Counted from the first letter of the stretch, positions 44,770-54,929 are shown. The stretch: DNA of 64,000 bases from JAGXRK01 sp963804005 (GCA_963804005.1 CAWDOP010000011.1:62001-126000), one strand, 5' to 3'. A program made the numbers and translations. The notes: generated from the sequence alone by a model not told the origin.

Positions 44770-46314
44770 TTATGTTAAAGCTTTTTTAATTGCCAGATGT
44801 TTTTTTATCATCGGTAAGAATAAAGGAAATAAGGCCATAAGAAATAAAACTATTAAACCCAGGCTTAATATTTCTGAATTAATAAAATCTCCGTGGGAAA
44901 AAGTCTGTGCTGTAATCTGAATACAAAAATATGTCACGCTGAAGATTAATATTTTAATAAAGATTGAATCTTTAAACACTTCCCAAAACAATGATAGTTT
45001 TTTTTCAACAAAAACATATATCAGAATCTGGGTAAATAGCGCCGTTATTGTCCAATATATCAAAAGCTGATCAAGAGAAAAATTTATCTTTAATATATTT
45101 AAAGGAATCAGCAGTAAAATAAAAATTGTATGTGCCCAAATTGCAACGGCGGCAATTTTTTCATGATGCGTTGCTTGTAGTAAAAACCAAAAAGGTATGT
45201 TCATTATTGTCATTAGTTGCCAAACAGCCAGTATGCCTGTTGCATATACACTACCGGCTGGTACTTCACGAAGCCAAAAGAGAAAAATAAAATTAGCATT
45301 ATAAATAAGAACTGCAGCTGTAATAAAACCGATTGGCATAAGTATCATTAGCGACTTTCTAATGATTTCAAGAATTTTAATTCTATCATTAATTCTAAAG
45401 AAATATGCAAGTGAGGGATATAAGGAACCGAAACCGGCAGACACAATATCTCTTGATGTGGATGTAATACGCATTGCGATATCAAATATTCCTGTAGCTG
45501 GTAGCCCTAAACCGAAAGCAATTACATATCGCAATATTGGTTGCCTTATTATTAATCCCACGGAAACACTATATAATTTCCATCCTTTTTGGATGAGATT
45601 CTTCAAAGATTTAAACGTCTGATTAATTGACAAGTTGGTTTTTAGCGCAAACCACTCGTTGTGTTTATTGTGAATTCTTTTGCGATAAACCCAAATAAGA
45701 AATAAGTTAGAAATAACTGAACCTACAGCGAACCCTTCTATTGGTAATTTTATTAGAGCACCGATGATTGCAAAGCTGTAAGTAAATATTGGCGAAATAC
45801 TTTTTACGAGTCTTACATAATAATTATCAGCGCGGGAAGAAAGAATAGCAGCATCAAGAGAAGAGATTAAAAGCAATGTGGTGCTGATAATCAAGATAAA
45901 CGCCGAAGTAAACAAACCATTTGAGGGATAAATATTTTCTACTGAACTAAACAGACTATTTTTGAAAATTGAAATGCAGACAATTCCCATGAAACCAAGT
46001 AAGAGATAGAATCTGTTGGCGGAAACCAGTTCAATTTTAAGAGCACTTAAAATATTTTTATCCCGGTCTTTTCCCGCCTCACGAATAAAATGCTGACTGA
46101 AACCTAAATCTGCTACAGTAAAGAAAGAAGCCGTGGTTACATATAAAGACCATATTCCTAGAACTTCCAGGCTTGAACGGGACAATATGATGGGATATAA
46201 AAAGAAATAGGATATAACAGGAATTACAAACGTAGCTGGTCCGGTAAGAACTGATAATTTCAGATCATGCTTAATCTGATTTGAATTATTTTCTTTATCA
46301 TTATTATCTATCAC
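44770..46314 (-). CDS. Oligosaccharide flippase (Wzx-like), copy 2
   Basis: A 514-residue protein with about 12 hydrophobic segments. It begins LKLSVLTGPATFVIPVISYFFLYPIILSRSSLEVLGIWSLYVTT and contains DLGFSQHFIREAGKD, which fits Wzx/RfbX flippases. Low similarity to copy 1 by eye, so it is not a recent duplicate. It starts 4 bases before the end of the kinase-methyltransferase gene and is coupled with it. Confidence 0.85.
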   Translation of the reverse strand: MIDNNDKENNSNQIKHDLKLSVLTGPATFVIPVISYFFLYPIILSRSSLEVLGIWSLYVTTASFFTVADLGFSQHFIREAGKDRDKNILSALKIELVSANRFYLLLGFMGIVCISIFKNSLFSSVENIYPSNGLFTSAFILIISTTLLLISSLDAAILSSRADNYYVRLVKSISPIFTYSFAIIGALIKLPIEGFAVGSVISNLFLIWVYRKRIHNKHNEWFALKTNLSINQTFKSLKNLIQKGWKLYSVSVGLIIRQPILRYVIAFGLGLPATGIFDIAMRITSTSRDIVSAGFGSLYPSLAYFFRINDRIKILEIIRKSLMILMPIGFITAAVLIYNANFIFLFWLREVPAGSVYATGILAVWQLMTIMNIPFWFLLQATHHEKIAAVAIWAHTIFILLLIPLNILKINFSLDQLLIYWTITALFTQILIYVFVEKKLSLFWEVFKDSIFIKILIFSVTYFCIQITAQTFSHGDFINSEILSLGLIVLFLMALFPLFLPMIKKHLAIKKALT

Positions 46315-46318
46315 AAAA

Positions 46319-47578
46319 TCATTTCCTGCATCTTAAAATTATTCTTTCCCTTTCACTGTATCCGATTTCTTCTATTGAAGTGAAACCAAGGCGTTTAAAA
46401 TTATTTTTTTCATTCTCCGGCAAATCATGACCTTCAAAAATCACTTCGTTAAATGCGGATAAAAAATTCAAAAACCTATCTTTATCCCTCACCCAGTTTA
46501 AAACATTAAGTGCAAAAATAATATCTGCATTGAAAGCTAATAGTTCGTTTTCCCAATTTTTCATTGAATCAAAATCAACCTTACGGAATATGGAATTAAC
46601 ATTAAAAACATCACTGATTATTTTAGCAGATTCTAAAATCTTTCCATCGTGATCAACGCCGATACATTTTTGCGCACCGGCCTCATTTATTAAAAAAGCA
46701 GAAAGCAATCCCATATTACAACCGAGTTCTATAATGGTTTTGCCAGAATAATCCGAAATATTTTTTAATTCATCCCATCGCCTAATCCAGGGTCTTTCTC
46801 CCGGGAAAGTTATCCCGTTAAATTCTAACGAATAATATGCTATTGGTATTCCCGGAGAACTTGCGTTTGACTTTTGTGCAAGTTTCCAGGCTTGCAGTAA
46901 TTTTTTCAGCTTCGGATCAGCGTCCGCATTTAAGGTTGGTAACCTTTCAATTTCAGGAAATTTTTTACCAGATAGTTTTTTTAGTTGAAATACTATTTTG
47001 GGAAATTTTTTCCTCAAATAATCTTTAATTATTGTAATCATTGAATAATTCAATTTTGATTCTCCAATCTTAATCCCTAAAAATTGTCTAACAAAGGCTG
47101 TAATTATTTTTACTTGCGTTGCCTGATCAAAATCAATTAACGACACTTTAAAATCATTGGTGACAAGAATATTTTCTGGCACAATATCGTTGTGTGAAAT
47201 CCCGCGCCTTGAAAGTTTAAATAAAATTACTGAGAGTGCTTTCAAGATCTTTAGCAACTGCACAAATGATATTTTTAGATTTACAAGTTGTATCCCCTGC
47301 TGATAGCTGATGAATAAAAGATCATAGTCATCATTACAACAATAATAAAATGTTTTTGGAACCCCATCAATCTCGTTACATTTTTTAAGCAATTCATATT
47401 CCCGCTGAAGACTATTCTGGCGCATATGTTGTGTTCGGTCTTCATTTTTTTTGTGTGCTTTAACTATAAAATTATTATATAAAAAAGTTTTTCGTGAAGA
47501 GTCTAAATTGCTTTCAGAAATGAATGTTATATTATCCACGTTTGGAAAATTTTTACAGATTTCCTGGAAATTATTCAT
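46319..47578 (-). CDS. Lipopolysaccharide-type kinase fused to a methyltransferase (WbdD-like, reversed order)
   Basis: The N-terminal half is a small-molecule kinase: ISHNDIVPENILV with catalytic HND (129-131) and Asn136, and LIDFDQA with DFD (149-151). The C-terminal half from residue ~243 is a class I methyltransferase (motif I ELGCNMG, 284-290, then GVDHDGK), led by FPGERPWIRRW. E. coli WbdD, which ends polymannose O-antigen chains, also joins these two activities, but with methyltransferase first. A kinase plus methyltransferase in a surface-polysaccharide locus suggests chain capping by a methylphosphate-type group. Not demonstrated. The kinase part resembles 3-deoxy-manno-octulosonic acid kinases and RIO-like enzymes. 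Confidence 0.7.
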   Translation of the reverse strand: MNNFQEICKNFPNVDNITFISESNLDSSRKTFLYNNFIVKAHKKNEDRTQHMRQNSLQREYELLKKCNEIDGVPKTFYYCCNDDYDLLFISYQQGIQLVNLKISFVQLLKILKALSVILFKLSRRGISHNDIVPENILVTNDFKVSLIDFDQATQVKIITAFVRQFLGIKIGESKLNYSMITIIKDYLRKKFPKIVFQLKKLSGKKFPEIERLPTLNADADPKLKKLLQAWKLAQKSNASSPGIPIAYYSLEFNGITFPGERPWIRRWDELKNISDYSGKTIIELGCNMGLLSAFLINEAGAQKCIGVDHDGKILESAKIISDVFNVNSIFRKVDFDSMKNWENELLAFNADIIFALNVLNWVRDKDRFLNFLSAFNEVIFEGHDLPENEKNNFKRLGFTSIEEIGYSERERIILRCRK

Positions 47579-48389
47579 GCTTATTTCCCCATTTCCATTT
47601 TCGCCAAAACGTTACGGTCTTTTCCATCCCGAACACTGAGAAAACGGTTTTCAACTTAACTCTCAATTTTCTGAAAGCATAGTTTTTCCTCGCCGAAAGA
47701 TTCCAAAACCCATAATACTTTAAAGCTTTTTTTGTCTCTCTTAATGAAGCGAGTTCATTCTTCCAAGAAGCACCACCTGCCCTCATATTTACTATAGGAA
47801 ACCTGTTAAGATAGGAACTTTTGTTATTCAGATCATCAATATTTTTACTCAATTTACAGATAAACTCAAAATCCATTGCATATCGGAAGGAGGTATCGTA
47901 TAAACCGTATTTTTCATAAAAAGATTTTTTGATAAACATTGTAGGATGGTTATATGGCATTGCCACCGTCACCGGGCAAAGTAATGGTTTCCTGATATTT
48001 GAACCATAGATAGGATCATCAAAAAAAATATCTCCATGTGTAAGTAAAATATTATCATCATCAAATACTTTAACTACTTCGCTAAAGACATTAGGAGAAG
48101 CATAGTGATCATCGCTGTTAAGAATATTAATTATTTTCCCACTTGCAGCGTTTATTCCTTTATTGAATGCATCGGAGATCCCTTCATCTTTTTCACATAT
48201 TATTCGTAATTTATCGGGGATATTATTACTTAGATAAATATTTTTTATTATTTCAAGAGTATTGTCGGAACTTAAGTTATCTACAATAATATGTTCAAAT
48301 TCCTTATAAGTCTGATTAATTATTGATTGGACATTGTCCAGTATAGTTTTTTCAGAATTATATGTTGGAGTTATTATCGAAATTTTCAT
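47571..48389 (-). CDS. GT2 family glycosyltransferase
   Basis: GT-A fold with the usual start ISIITPTYNSEKTILDNVQSIINQTY, then the donor-binding ILNSDDHYASP (DxD-like, SDD) and a central FVKKSFYEKYGLYDTSFRYAMDFEF segment, with an Asp-Phe-Glu-Phe catalytic-base region. Length 272 fits a soluble GT2 attached to the membrane by its basic C-terminus. It overlaps the kinase-methyltransferase gene by 8 bases. The bases 48390-48529 separate it from the divergent GT4 gene and should hold both promoters. Confidence 0.88.
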   Translation of the reverse strand: MKISIITPTYNSEKTILDNVQSIINQTYKEFEHIIVDNLSSDNTLEIIKNIYLSNNIPDKLRIICEKDEGISDAFNKGINAASGKIINILNSDDHYASPNVFSEVVKVFDDDNILLTHGDIFFDDPIYGSNIRKPLLCPVTVAMPYNHPTMFIKKSFYEKYGLYDTSFRYAMDFEFICKLSKNIDDLNNKSSYLNRFPIVNMRAGGASWKNELASLRETKKALKYYGFWNLSARKNYAFRKLRVKLKTVFSVFGMEKTVTFWRKWKWGNKHE

Positions 48390-48529
48390 TTGAAGTGTAT
48401 TATGTCGTATATCTTCCGTTAATAAAAATGTTTTTAGAGATTAGTCTAATTACTTATTCTCTTGGTGATATTTAATTATGCAAAATAAAACAATAAAATC
48501 GTTCAAATATAAATCATTTTAAATAAAGT

Positions 48530-49645
48530 ATGTCTAATAAATTGAACGGAAGTAAATTTGATATAACAATAGATGCAAGAATGATAAATCATTCTGGTAT
48601 CGGCACGTACATCAAGAATATGATACCCAATCTTATGGGGAATTATAACTTAGCGCTTATAGGCAACATTAAAATACTTGAATCTTTTCCATGGTCTAAG
48701 CAAATAACAATTATCGATTCCAACTATCCCATATATTCAATAAGCGAGCAGATTAGTTTACCACGGCAAATTCCGGAAAGCCGGCTTTTTATATCTCCAC
48801 ATTATAATATACCTCTTTTAAAAATTCCTGCAGATAAAAGAGCTGTAATAATTCACGACATTAATCACCTCGTTAACATCAATAAAATTTCTGCTATTAA
48901 AAAAATATATGCAAGGTATATGATCTCTGCTGCGGTTAAAAAGTCCGACAAGGTTATAACGGATTCTTTTTTTTCCAGGAATGAAATAATCAAACACATC
49001 CCTACAGAGGGGAAAGAAATAAAGACACTTTACTGCGGAATAAATGACGAAGTACTAAGAAATTATATAAAATCCCCGCACAAAGAAAACATTAAGATAA
49101 AATATAGTCTGCCTGAAAAATATTTTCTTTATGTTGGAAGTATAAAACGACACAAAAACCTAATTTCTGTTTTAAGGGCATTCAGGTTGTTGCTGGAAGA
49201 TTATTCCAATCAGAAGCTTGTTGTTATCGGTGTTAAAACCGATGAGTTTGTTAATATTAGAGAGTTTGTTAATCTTAAAGAGGGTGTAATATTACCGGGA
49301 TATATCACCGATACTGAATTGCCCGCTATTTATGCAAACGCACTATGTTTAGTATTTCCTTCTTTATACGAAGGATTTGGCTTGCCGCCATTAGAAGCAA
49401 TGAGTTGTGGCTGTCCTGTCATTGCAAGTAAAGTCACTTCAATTCCGGAAGTGTGTAACGATGCCGCACTCTATTTTGATCCATTAAATATCAAGGAAAT
49501 TACCAGTACTATGAAACAAATCCTAGAAGACGAAAAAACGGTCAGTCAATTGAGAGAAAAAGGATTTAACAATCTAAAAAAATTTACATGGCAAATTTTC
49601 GCTCAAAATCTTAAAAATGAATTTGATGATTTAATCTTTGGATAA
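48530..49645 (+). CDS. GT4 family glycosyltransferase (mannosyltransferase-like)
   Basis: GT-B enzyme of 371 residues: TIDARMINHSGIGTYIKNM near the N-terminus, and the C-terminal GT4 signature YEGFGLPPLEAMSCGCPVIASKVTSIPEV with the E-x7-E motif. The N-terminal pattern and the SIPEV loop are typical of mannosyltransferases (for example WbdB-like), but this is an inference. It starts the plus-strand part of the locus, followed 11 bases later by another GT4. Confidence 0.85.
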   Translation: MSNKLNGSKFDITIDARMINHSGIGTYIKNMIPNLMGNYNLALIGNIKILESFPWSKQITIIDSNYPIYSISEQISLPRQIPESRLFISPHYNIPLLKIPADKRAVIIHDINHLVNINKISAIKKIYARYMISAAVKKSDKVITDSFFSRNEIIKHIPTEGKEIKTLYCGINDEVLRNYIKSPHKENIKIKYSLPEKYFLYVGSIKRHKNLISVLRAFRLLLEDYSNQKLVVIGVKTDEFVNIREFVNLKEGVILPGYITDTELPAIYANALCLVFPSLYEGFGLPPLEAMSCGCPVIASKVTSIPEVCNDAALYFDPLNIKEITSTMKQILEDEKTVSQLREKGFNNLKKFTWQIFAQNLKNEFDDLIFG

Positions 49646-49656
49646 CTTTTTTTAAT

Positions 49657-50751
49657 ATGAAAACCGCAATAGTTCACGAATGGTTTGTTAATTATGCTGG
49701 TTCGGAAAGATGTGTTGAATCCTTTACCAACCTCTGGCCGGAAGCCGATGTTTTTTCACTCGTTGATTTTCTTAATGATGATCACAGAAACATTATCCTT
49801 AAAGGTAAACAGGCGAAAACTTCCTTCATTCAGAATCTTCCACTCTCAAGAAAAAAACACAGATATTACCTTCCACTTTTCCCAAAAGCAATTGAAAGCC
49901 TTGATGTCTCAAAATATGATATAATCATTTCAAGTTCGCACGCAGTCGCAAAAGGTGTAAAGACACGCAAAGATCAGCTTCACATCAGCTATTGCTATTC
50001 GCCTATGCGGTATGCCTGGGAAAGTGCTGATGAATATCTAAGAGGATTTAAAGGTTCTGTCGCAAAACTTTTTATTAATTATTTAAGAAAATGGGATCTT
50101 CGATCAGCAAAAAATCCAGACCATATTATTGCTATTTCAGAATACATAAGGGAGAGAATAAAACGCATTTATAATATTGATGTCCCGGTAATTTATCCAC
50201 CGGTTGATACACATCTGTTTGAAATTGGAGAAAAGGAAGATTATTATTTAATTGCATCAAGAATGGTTCCTTATAAAAAAATGGATATTGCAGTTGAAGC
50301 CTTCAATCAAATGCCCGACAAAAAATTGGTTGTAATCGGTGATGGTCCCGAAATGAATAAAATTAAAAGTATTGCAAAGACATACATTGAGATGCTTGGT
50401 CATCAGCCATTTGAAGTGCTTAAAGATAAAATGATGAGAGCCAAAGCATTTATATTTACAGCTGAAGAAGATTTTGGAATTGTAGTTGTAGAAGCTATGG
50501 CTTGCGGCACACCCGTAATTGCATTCGGAAAAGGCGGCGCATCTGAAACGGTTATCGATAATAAAACCGGGATATTGTTTGAAGAACAAAACGTTAAATC
50601 TTTAATAGCGGCTGTAAAGAAATTTGAGTCAGAAGAAAGTAAATTTGATAAGCAAACAATTCGTCAGCATTCGGAATTGTTCAGCAGAAAAGTGTTTGAG
50701 AACAAAGTAGCCGACTATGTTAATAACAAAGCAAAAGAATTCTTTGGCTAA
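49657..50751 (+). CDS. GT4 family glycosyltransferase (WbaZ-like)
   Basis: GT-B enzyme with a distinctive start MKTAIVHEWFVNYAGSERC and the WPEADVFSLVDF segment seen in WbaZ-type mannosyltransferases. The C-terminus has AEEDFGIVVVEAMACGTPVIAFGKGGASETV. The next gene, encoding the initiating transferase, begins 2 bases after this stop. Likely adds a mannose or similar hexose to the repeat unit. Confidence 0.85.
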   Translation: MKTAIVHEWFVNYAGSERCVESFTNLWPEADVFSLVDFLNDDHRNIILKGKQAKTSFIQNLPLSRKKHRYYLPLFPKAIESLDVSKYDIIISSSHAVAKGVKTRKDQLHISYCYSPMRYAWESADEYLRGFKGSVAKLFINYLRKWDLRSAKNPDHIIAISEYIRERIKRIYNIDVPVIYPPVDTHLFEIGEKEDYYLIASRMVPYKKMDIAVEAFNQMPDKKLVVIGDGPEMNKIKSIAKTYIEMLGHQPFEVLKDKMMRAKAFIFTAEEDFGIVVVEAMACGTPVIAFGKGGASETVIDNKTGILFEEQNVKSLIAAVKKFESEESKFDKQTIRQHSELFSRKVFENKVADYVNNKAKEFFG

Positions 50752-50753
50752 AT

Positions 50754-52157
50754 ATGATTGTAAATAAAAAATCTATATACACTTACCGTTTGATTAGCGA
50801 CTTGTTGCTTCTTAATGTAGCATTTTTTCTGTCGGCAGTTTTTGCACAATCCTTTGAAATACTTATGCTCCGGACACAAATGTTTGTTTTGCTTTTGTTG
50901 GCGAACATCCTATGGTTTTTCTATTCAAATAGTATTGATTTTTATGATGAATTTTATTCAAGACCGTTTGCATATCAATTTACAAATATCCTTAAGAACG
51001 TAGCTTTTCAAACAGTTCTCGCTGTACTATTTATCTTTCTCGTAAAAGAAGATCTGTTTACAAGAAATTTCATACTTTTTTATGCTTTTCTTCTTATTGC
51101 CCTTATAAGCCTTCGAACAGTTTTTTTCAAAAAGATTTTAAAATCGCTTCGGAAAAAAGGAAAAGGCATTAGAAATCTACTGATCGTTGGAAGCGGCGAA
51201 ACAGCGAAAAATTTTGTAAAAACTATTTCGTCAAATCCAGAATTTGGATATAAGTTTATTGGATATGTTACTAATGATAACGCTGCAGTAGAACAAAATA
51301 TTATTGGCAAAATTGAAAGTATTGATGCGATATTAAATAAGAATAAGATTGATGAAGTTGTAATTGCGCTTCCGCAAGATTCATCAGAAAACCTTGACGA
51401 GCTTATTAGAATATGTAATATTAACGCTGTTAGTGTTCATATTATTCCGGATTATTTTCGCTTTCTCGCAGATAGATTTCAAGTCAGCACAATTGGAAAA
51501 CTGCCAATAATTACTGCCCGTGATGAACCCCTAAATGAAGTTAACTGGCGTTTCATTAAAAGAGCTTTTGATATTTTCTTTTCTTTTTTGTTTTTAATTT
51601 TTATTTTTTCCTGGCTCTATCCTATCATAGCCGTTTTGATAAAGCTCTCTTCAAGCGGACCGGTGTTTTTTATACAAGAAAGAACGGGAGCAAAGAATAA
51701 AAGATTTAAGTGTATTAAGTTTCGAACATTGACATACACAGGAAATACAACACAATTTAAATTTAAACCGGTAGTTACAAACGATCCTAGGATAACGGGA
51801 ACGGGAAAGTTTTTAAGAAAAACCAATATTGATGAAATTCCGCAATTTATTAATGTTCTTTTAGGAGATATGTCTGTTGTTGGGCCGCGTCCGCATGCAC
51901 TAATGTTTGATCAACAATATCAAAAAATATTTGAAGAAATAAAGTTGCGATATAATGTCCGGCCCGGAATTACTGGCTGGGCCCAGATACACGGCTTAAG
52001 AGGAGATATAGAAGACGAAGCAGAAAATAAAAAAAGATTACAAAAAAGATTAGAGTTTGATCTCTGGTACATCGAGAACTGGTCATTTAAGCTTGATATG
52101 CAGATTATTCTAATGACAATCTGGCAAATGGTAAGGGGTGAATCAAGAGGAGTTTAG
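50754..52157 (+). CDS. Undecaprenyl-phosphate sugar phosphotransferase (WcaJ/WbaP-type)
   Basis: The protein has four hydrophobic segments near the N-terminus, a Rossmann-like middle (LLIVGSGETAKNFVKTI), another membrane segment and a C-terminal bacterial-sugar-transferase domain: RAFDIFFSF, SSGPVFFIQERTGAKNKRFKCIKFRT, DEIPQFINVLLGDMSVVGPRPH and RPGITGWAQIHG. It would transfer a sugar-1-phosphate from a UDP-sugar to undecaprenyl phosphate, the first step of repeat-unit assembly. This makes the locus a complete Wzx-dependent glycan cluster apart from polymerase Wzy and chain-length genes, which are not seen here. Confidence 0.92.
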   Translation: MIVNKKSIYTYRLISDLLLLNVAFFLSAVFAQSFEILMLRTQMFVLLLLANILWFFYSNSIDFYDEFYSRPFAYQFTNILKNVAFQTVLAVLFIFLVKEDLFTRNFILFYAFLLIALISLRTVFFKKILKSLRKKGKGIRNLLIVGSGETAKNFVKTISSNPEFGYKFIGYVTNDNAAVEQNIIGKIESIDAILNKNKIDEVVIALPQDSSENLDELIRICNINAVSVHIIPDYFRFLADRFQVSTIGKLPIITARDEPLNEVNWRFIKRAFDIFFSFLFLIFIFSWLYPIIAVLIKLSSSGPVFFIQERTGAKNKRFKCIKFRTLTYTGNTTQFKFKPVVTNDPRITGTGKFLRKTNIDEIPQFINVLLGDMSVVGPRPHALMFDQQYQKIFEEIKLRYNVRPGITGWAQIHGLRGDIEDEAENKKRLQKRLEFDLWYIENWSFKLDMQIILMTIWQMVRGESRGV

Positions 52158-52367
52158 CAGTATATTCTTCCTGATTGCATGTAATAAATAGTTGCTATTA
52201 AAGTTTTACAAATAATTTGGTTGCAATATTTCCACAAATTGAATCTATCTTAATACCTGAAATATGGCTTAATTTTTGTGTCATTATTCTAATTTTTCAT
52301 TATTTTTGAAATATTATTTGAGCAGTTTTCAACAGAAAAATTTTAAAAGTTCAGGAGGACAAAAGTC

Positions 52368-52739
52368 ATGATGCTCAGCAGCAAATTTGTGAAACTCTCC
52401 ATTCTTGCAGGAATAGTAATAATATTTTCTGTTATCCTTTTCGGTTATCTTTTCTTTGAGCCTTATATCACCGAAGAGGAAATAACAATTACTGTTATTA
52501 ATAAAGAAAAATTTGGCAATGAATACGGAAAGTATTTTATCTTTACCCTCAATGAAGTTTTTACTAATTCTGATAACTACTATCACAATAAATCAAACGC
52601 CAATAAACTCTATCCATATTTTATACCTGGTTCCGAATATAAAGTTAAAGTTGTGGGAATATATCTTCCATTTCTACCCAAATTCAGAAATATATTAAGC
52701 ATAAAAACAATAAACGGAATAAAATTCTCGGAGCTGTAA
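52368..52739 (+). CDS. Membrane-anchored protein of unknown function (123 aa)
   Basis: The ATG follows a perfect AGGAGG. One membrane helix (about residues 9-31, LSILAGIVIIFSVILFGYLFF) is followed by a soluble part that includes YITEEEITITVINKEKFGNEYGKYFIFTLNEVFTN. The pattern suggests a small periplasmic or cytoplasmic beta domain. I do not recognise the family. It stands alone 210 bases after the sugar phosphotransferase gene. Confidence 0.65.
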   Translation: MMLSSKFVKLSILAGIVIIFSVILFGYLFFEPYITEEEITITVINKEKFGNEYGKYFIFTLNEVFTNSDNYYHNKSNANKLYPYFIPGSEYKVKVVGIYLPFLPKFRNILSIKTINGIKFSEL

Positions 52740-52940
52740 GTATTGTCATTAGACTGGTTTCACACATCATATTTTTATTCATCAGTCCCTCACCTCACAA
52801 TATTTAAAAAGAAATGAACTACACCGTCAGCTTGTGGTGGAGCAGTTCATTTGAAAAATATTATTAATTACGTAAATTTTTTTTAAATTTGCTGTGTTAT
52901 TTAACTAATTATTCAAATTCCTATTCAGGGGAGAAAAATT

Positions 52941-53240
52941 ATGGCCCTACTTATTACTGATGACTGCAATTCCTGTAATGCATGCGAAATTGAATGTCCC
53001 AACAATGCAATATATAATCCGGGTGATCCCTGGATACTTGGCAGCAAAGAATATCCTGCACTAAATGATGAACATACATATATAGCTTATGACAAATGCA
53101 CAGAGTGTCTTGGTTTTTATGATGAACCGCAATGTGTTCCTGTCTGTCCAACAGATTCCATAATAATGGATCCTGACAGGGTAGAAACCAAAGAACAACT
53201 AACTGCAAAAAAAGAAAATCTGGATAAAGTAGGAAGATAA
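52941..53240 (+). CDS. Ferredoxin with two [4Fe-4S] clusters
   Basis: The eight cysteines are in CNSCNACEIECP (N-terminal cluster, residues 10-20) and CTECLGFYDEPQCVPVCP (C-terminal cluster, with an 8-residue insertion between cysteines). That insertion is typical of the YfhL-type/Alvin ferredoxins with low potential. Acid-rich 99-residue protein. AGGGGAGAAAA lies before the ATG. It is followed by a clear terminator and so is probably monocistronic. It may serve as electron donor for the oxygenase or other Fe-S enzymes, but this is not shown. Confidence 0.9.
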   Translation: MALLITDDCNSCNACEIECPNNAIYNPGDPWILGSKEYPALNDEHTYIAYDKCTECLGFYDEPQCVPVCPTDSIIMDPDRVETKEQLTAKKENLDKVGR

Positions 53241-53266
53241 TTTTGGCTAACGATGAAACAATAAAG

Positions 53267-53290
53267 AGCCGGGCCTGGACCCGGCTTTTT
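53267..53290 (+). terminator. Rho-independent terminator of the ferredoxin gene
   Basis: Stem AGCCGGG (53267-53273) with CCCGGCT (53280-53286), 6-nt loop, then TTTTT. Placed 27 bases after the ferredoxin stop. Confidence 0.9.
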
Positions 53291-53407
53291 GTTTTAAATT
53301 ATGATTGCTATTTTAAAAATCATTTCTGTTTTAAAATAATATAAACCGTTCTTTTTAGCTCATCATTTAATATCTTTGTTTAACACATAATAAAACCCGG
53401 AATTTAA

Positions 53408-54889
53408 ATGAAAAAAATATACACACTTATACTTTTTCAAGTATCATTGCTTTTTGGCCAAACGATAGACTGCGATTTTAAGTCAGCAGCAGATTTAATT
53501 ACAAAAGAATCATTGATGAAAAAAGTTGAAGTGCTGTCATCTCCCAAATTTGCGGGAAGATTGTCGGGAAGTGAAGGATATAATAAAGCATCTGAATATG
53601 TGAAAAATCATTTTATTAAACTGGGCTTAAAGCCCGCCTTCGGCACTGATTATTATCAAAAACTTTTCGTTGAGTATAATGGAATAAAATCTCCGGCAAG
53701 ATTTTGTTTGGTAAAAAACGATAACATCGCGAAAGAATACAAACTCGGAGATGACTATATCTTCAGGGGGTTTACAGGATCCGGAGATTTTACTGTACCG
53801 GTAGTTTTTTGCGGTTATGGCATTTCTAATGATGTCTATGATGATTTTAAAAATGTAAATGTGAACGGAAAGGTTGTTATAGTATTTAAACAAAGTCCAA
53901 CCTGGAAATTAGAAGACATTAAATGGGGAAACTCTTATCCCAGAGAAAAAGCCGAAACTGCCGCAGATCACGGAGCGATAGGATTAATAATGGTTTCAAA
54001 ACCACTAGAAACTCCCCCTCAACCAGTTATTGCAAGTGTTATGCACGGAGATGGCGAACAGAACGAAAACTTTCCGCAGCTTCATATGAGCCTTGATGCA
54101 GCAAATGATTTTTTATCGGGCTCTGGTTATGATATTAGGGATCTTCAAAGAAAAATTGATGAAAAACAAGAACCATTTTCGTTTGAACTTTCCGCATCAG
54201 CGCTAATAAAAGTACAAACTGATTATTATAAAGAAAAAGAAACTCAAAATATTTCTGCACTTTTAGAAGGAAGCGACGAAGAGCTAAAGAATGAATATAT
54301 AATCATTGGGGCACACTTAGATCACGTTGGCGCTCAGGCTGATGAAGTTTGTTTTCCAGGCGCAAACGATAATGCTTCGGGTTCTGCAGGAGTTATGCAA
54401 ATTGCTGAAGCTTTTATTAAAAGCGGAATGAAACCGAAACGTTCAATCATTTTTACTTTATTCGCAAGTGAAGAGCAGGGATTATTTGGCGCAGAATATT
54501 TTGTAGATAATCCCCCTGTTGATCTTAACAATATTGTTGCAATGATTAATATGGATTGCATTGGGTCCGGCGATAGTATTCAGATCGGAAACGGTAAAAG
54601 TGCACCGAATCTCTGGAATATTTTCAGGGAAACAGATTTATTAAATGATAACTTGATGCTGGAAAGAACCTGGGCGGGTGGCGGAGCGGATGCAACTCCT
54701 TTTCATAACAAAGGAATTCCAATAGCGTATATTGTTTCACACTATAGCTATGAACATTTACATCTGCCAACAGATTCGCCCGAAACACTGAATAAAAATT
54801 TATATAAAAGTATAGTTAACCTAGCCTTTCTATCATTACAAAAAATTGCAAACGGTGAATATGTAAGAGAGACATTAGTTCAACAATAA
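53408..54889 (+). CDS. M28 family zinc aminopeptidase with PA domain
   Basis: A signal peptide (MKKIYTLILFQVSLLFGQ) precedes a PA-like insert (residues ~120-250, CGYGISNDVYDDF...GKVVIVFKQSPTW) and an M28 peptidase core: IIGAHLDHVG (first zinc histidine-Asp), PGANDNASGSAGVMQIAEAF, FASEEQGLFGAEYF with catalytic EE, MINMDCIG and GIPIAYIVSHYSYEHLHLPTD. All zinc-ligand regions are present. It is probably a secreted or periplasmic aminopeptidase. Length 493 fits M28E-type enzymes with a PA domain. Confidence 0.9.
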   Translation: MKKIYTLILFQVSLLFGQTIDCDFKSAADLITKESLMKKVEVLSSPKFAGRLSGSEGYNKASEYVKNHFIKLGLKPAFGTDYYQKLFVEYNGIKSPARFCLVKNDNIAKEYKLGDDYIFRGFTGSGDFTVPVVFCGYGISNDVYDDFKNVNVNGKVVIVFKQSPTWKLEDIKWGNSYPREKAETAADHGAIGLIMVSKPLETPPQPVIASVMHGDGEQNENFPQLHMSLDAANDFLSGSGYDIRDLQRKIDEKQEPFSFELSASALIKVQTDYYKEKETQNISALLEGSDEELKNEYIIIGAHLDHVGAQADEVCFPGANDNASGSAGVMQIAEAFIKSGMKPKRSIIFTLFASEEQGLFGAEYFVDNPPVDLNNIVAMINMDCIGSGDSIQIGNGKSAPNLWNIFRETDLLNDNLMLERTWAGGGADATPFHNKGIPIAYIVSHYSYEHLHLPTDSPETLNKNLYKSIVNLAFLSLQKIANGEYVRETLVQQ

Positions 54890-54929
54890 GTTATATTTAG
54901 CATTATTTTTTACAAAAAAAGGAAAGCAA

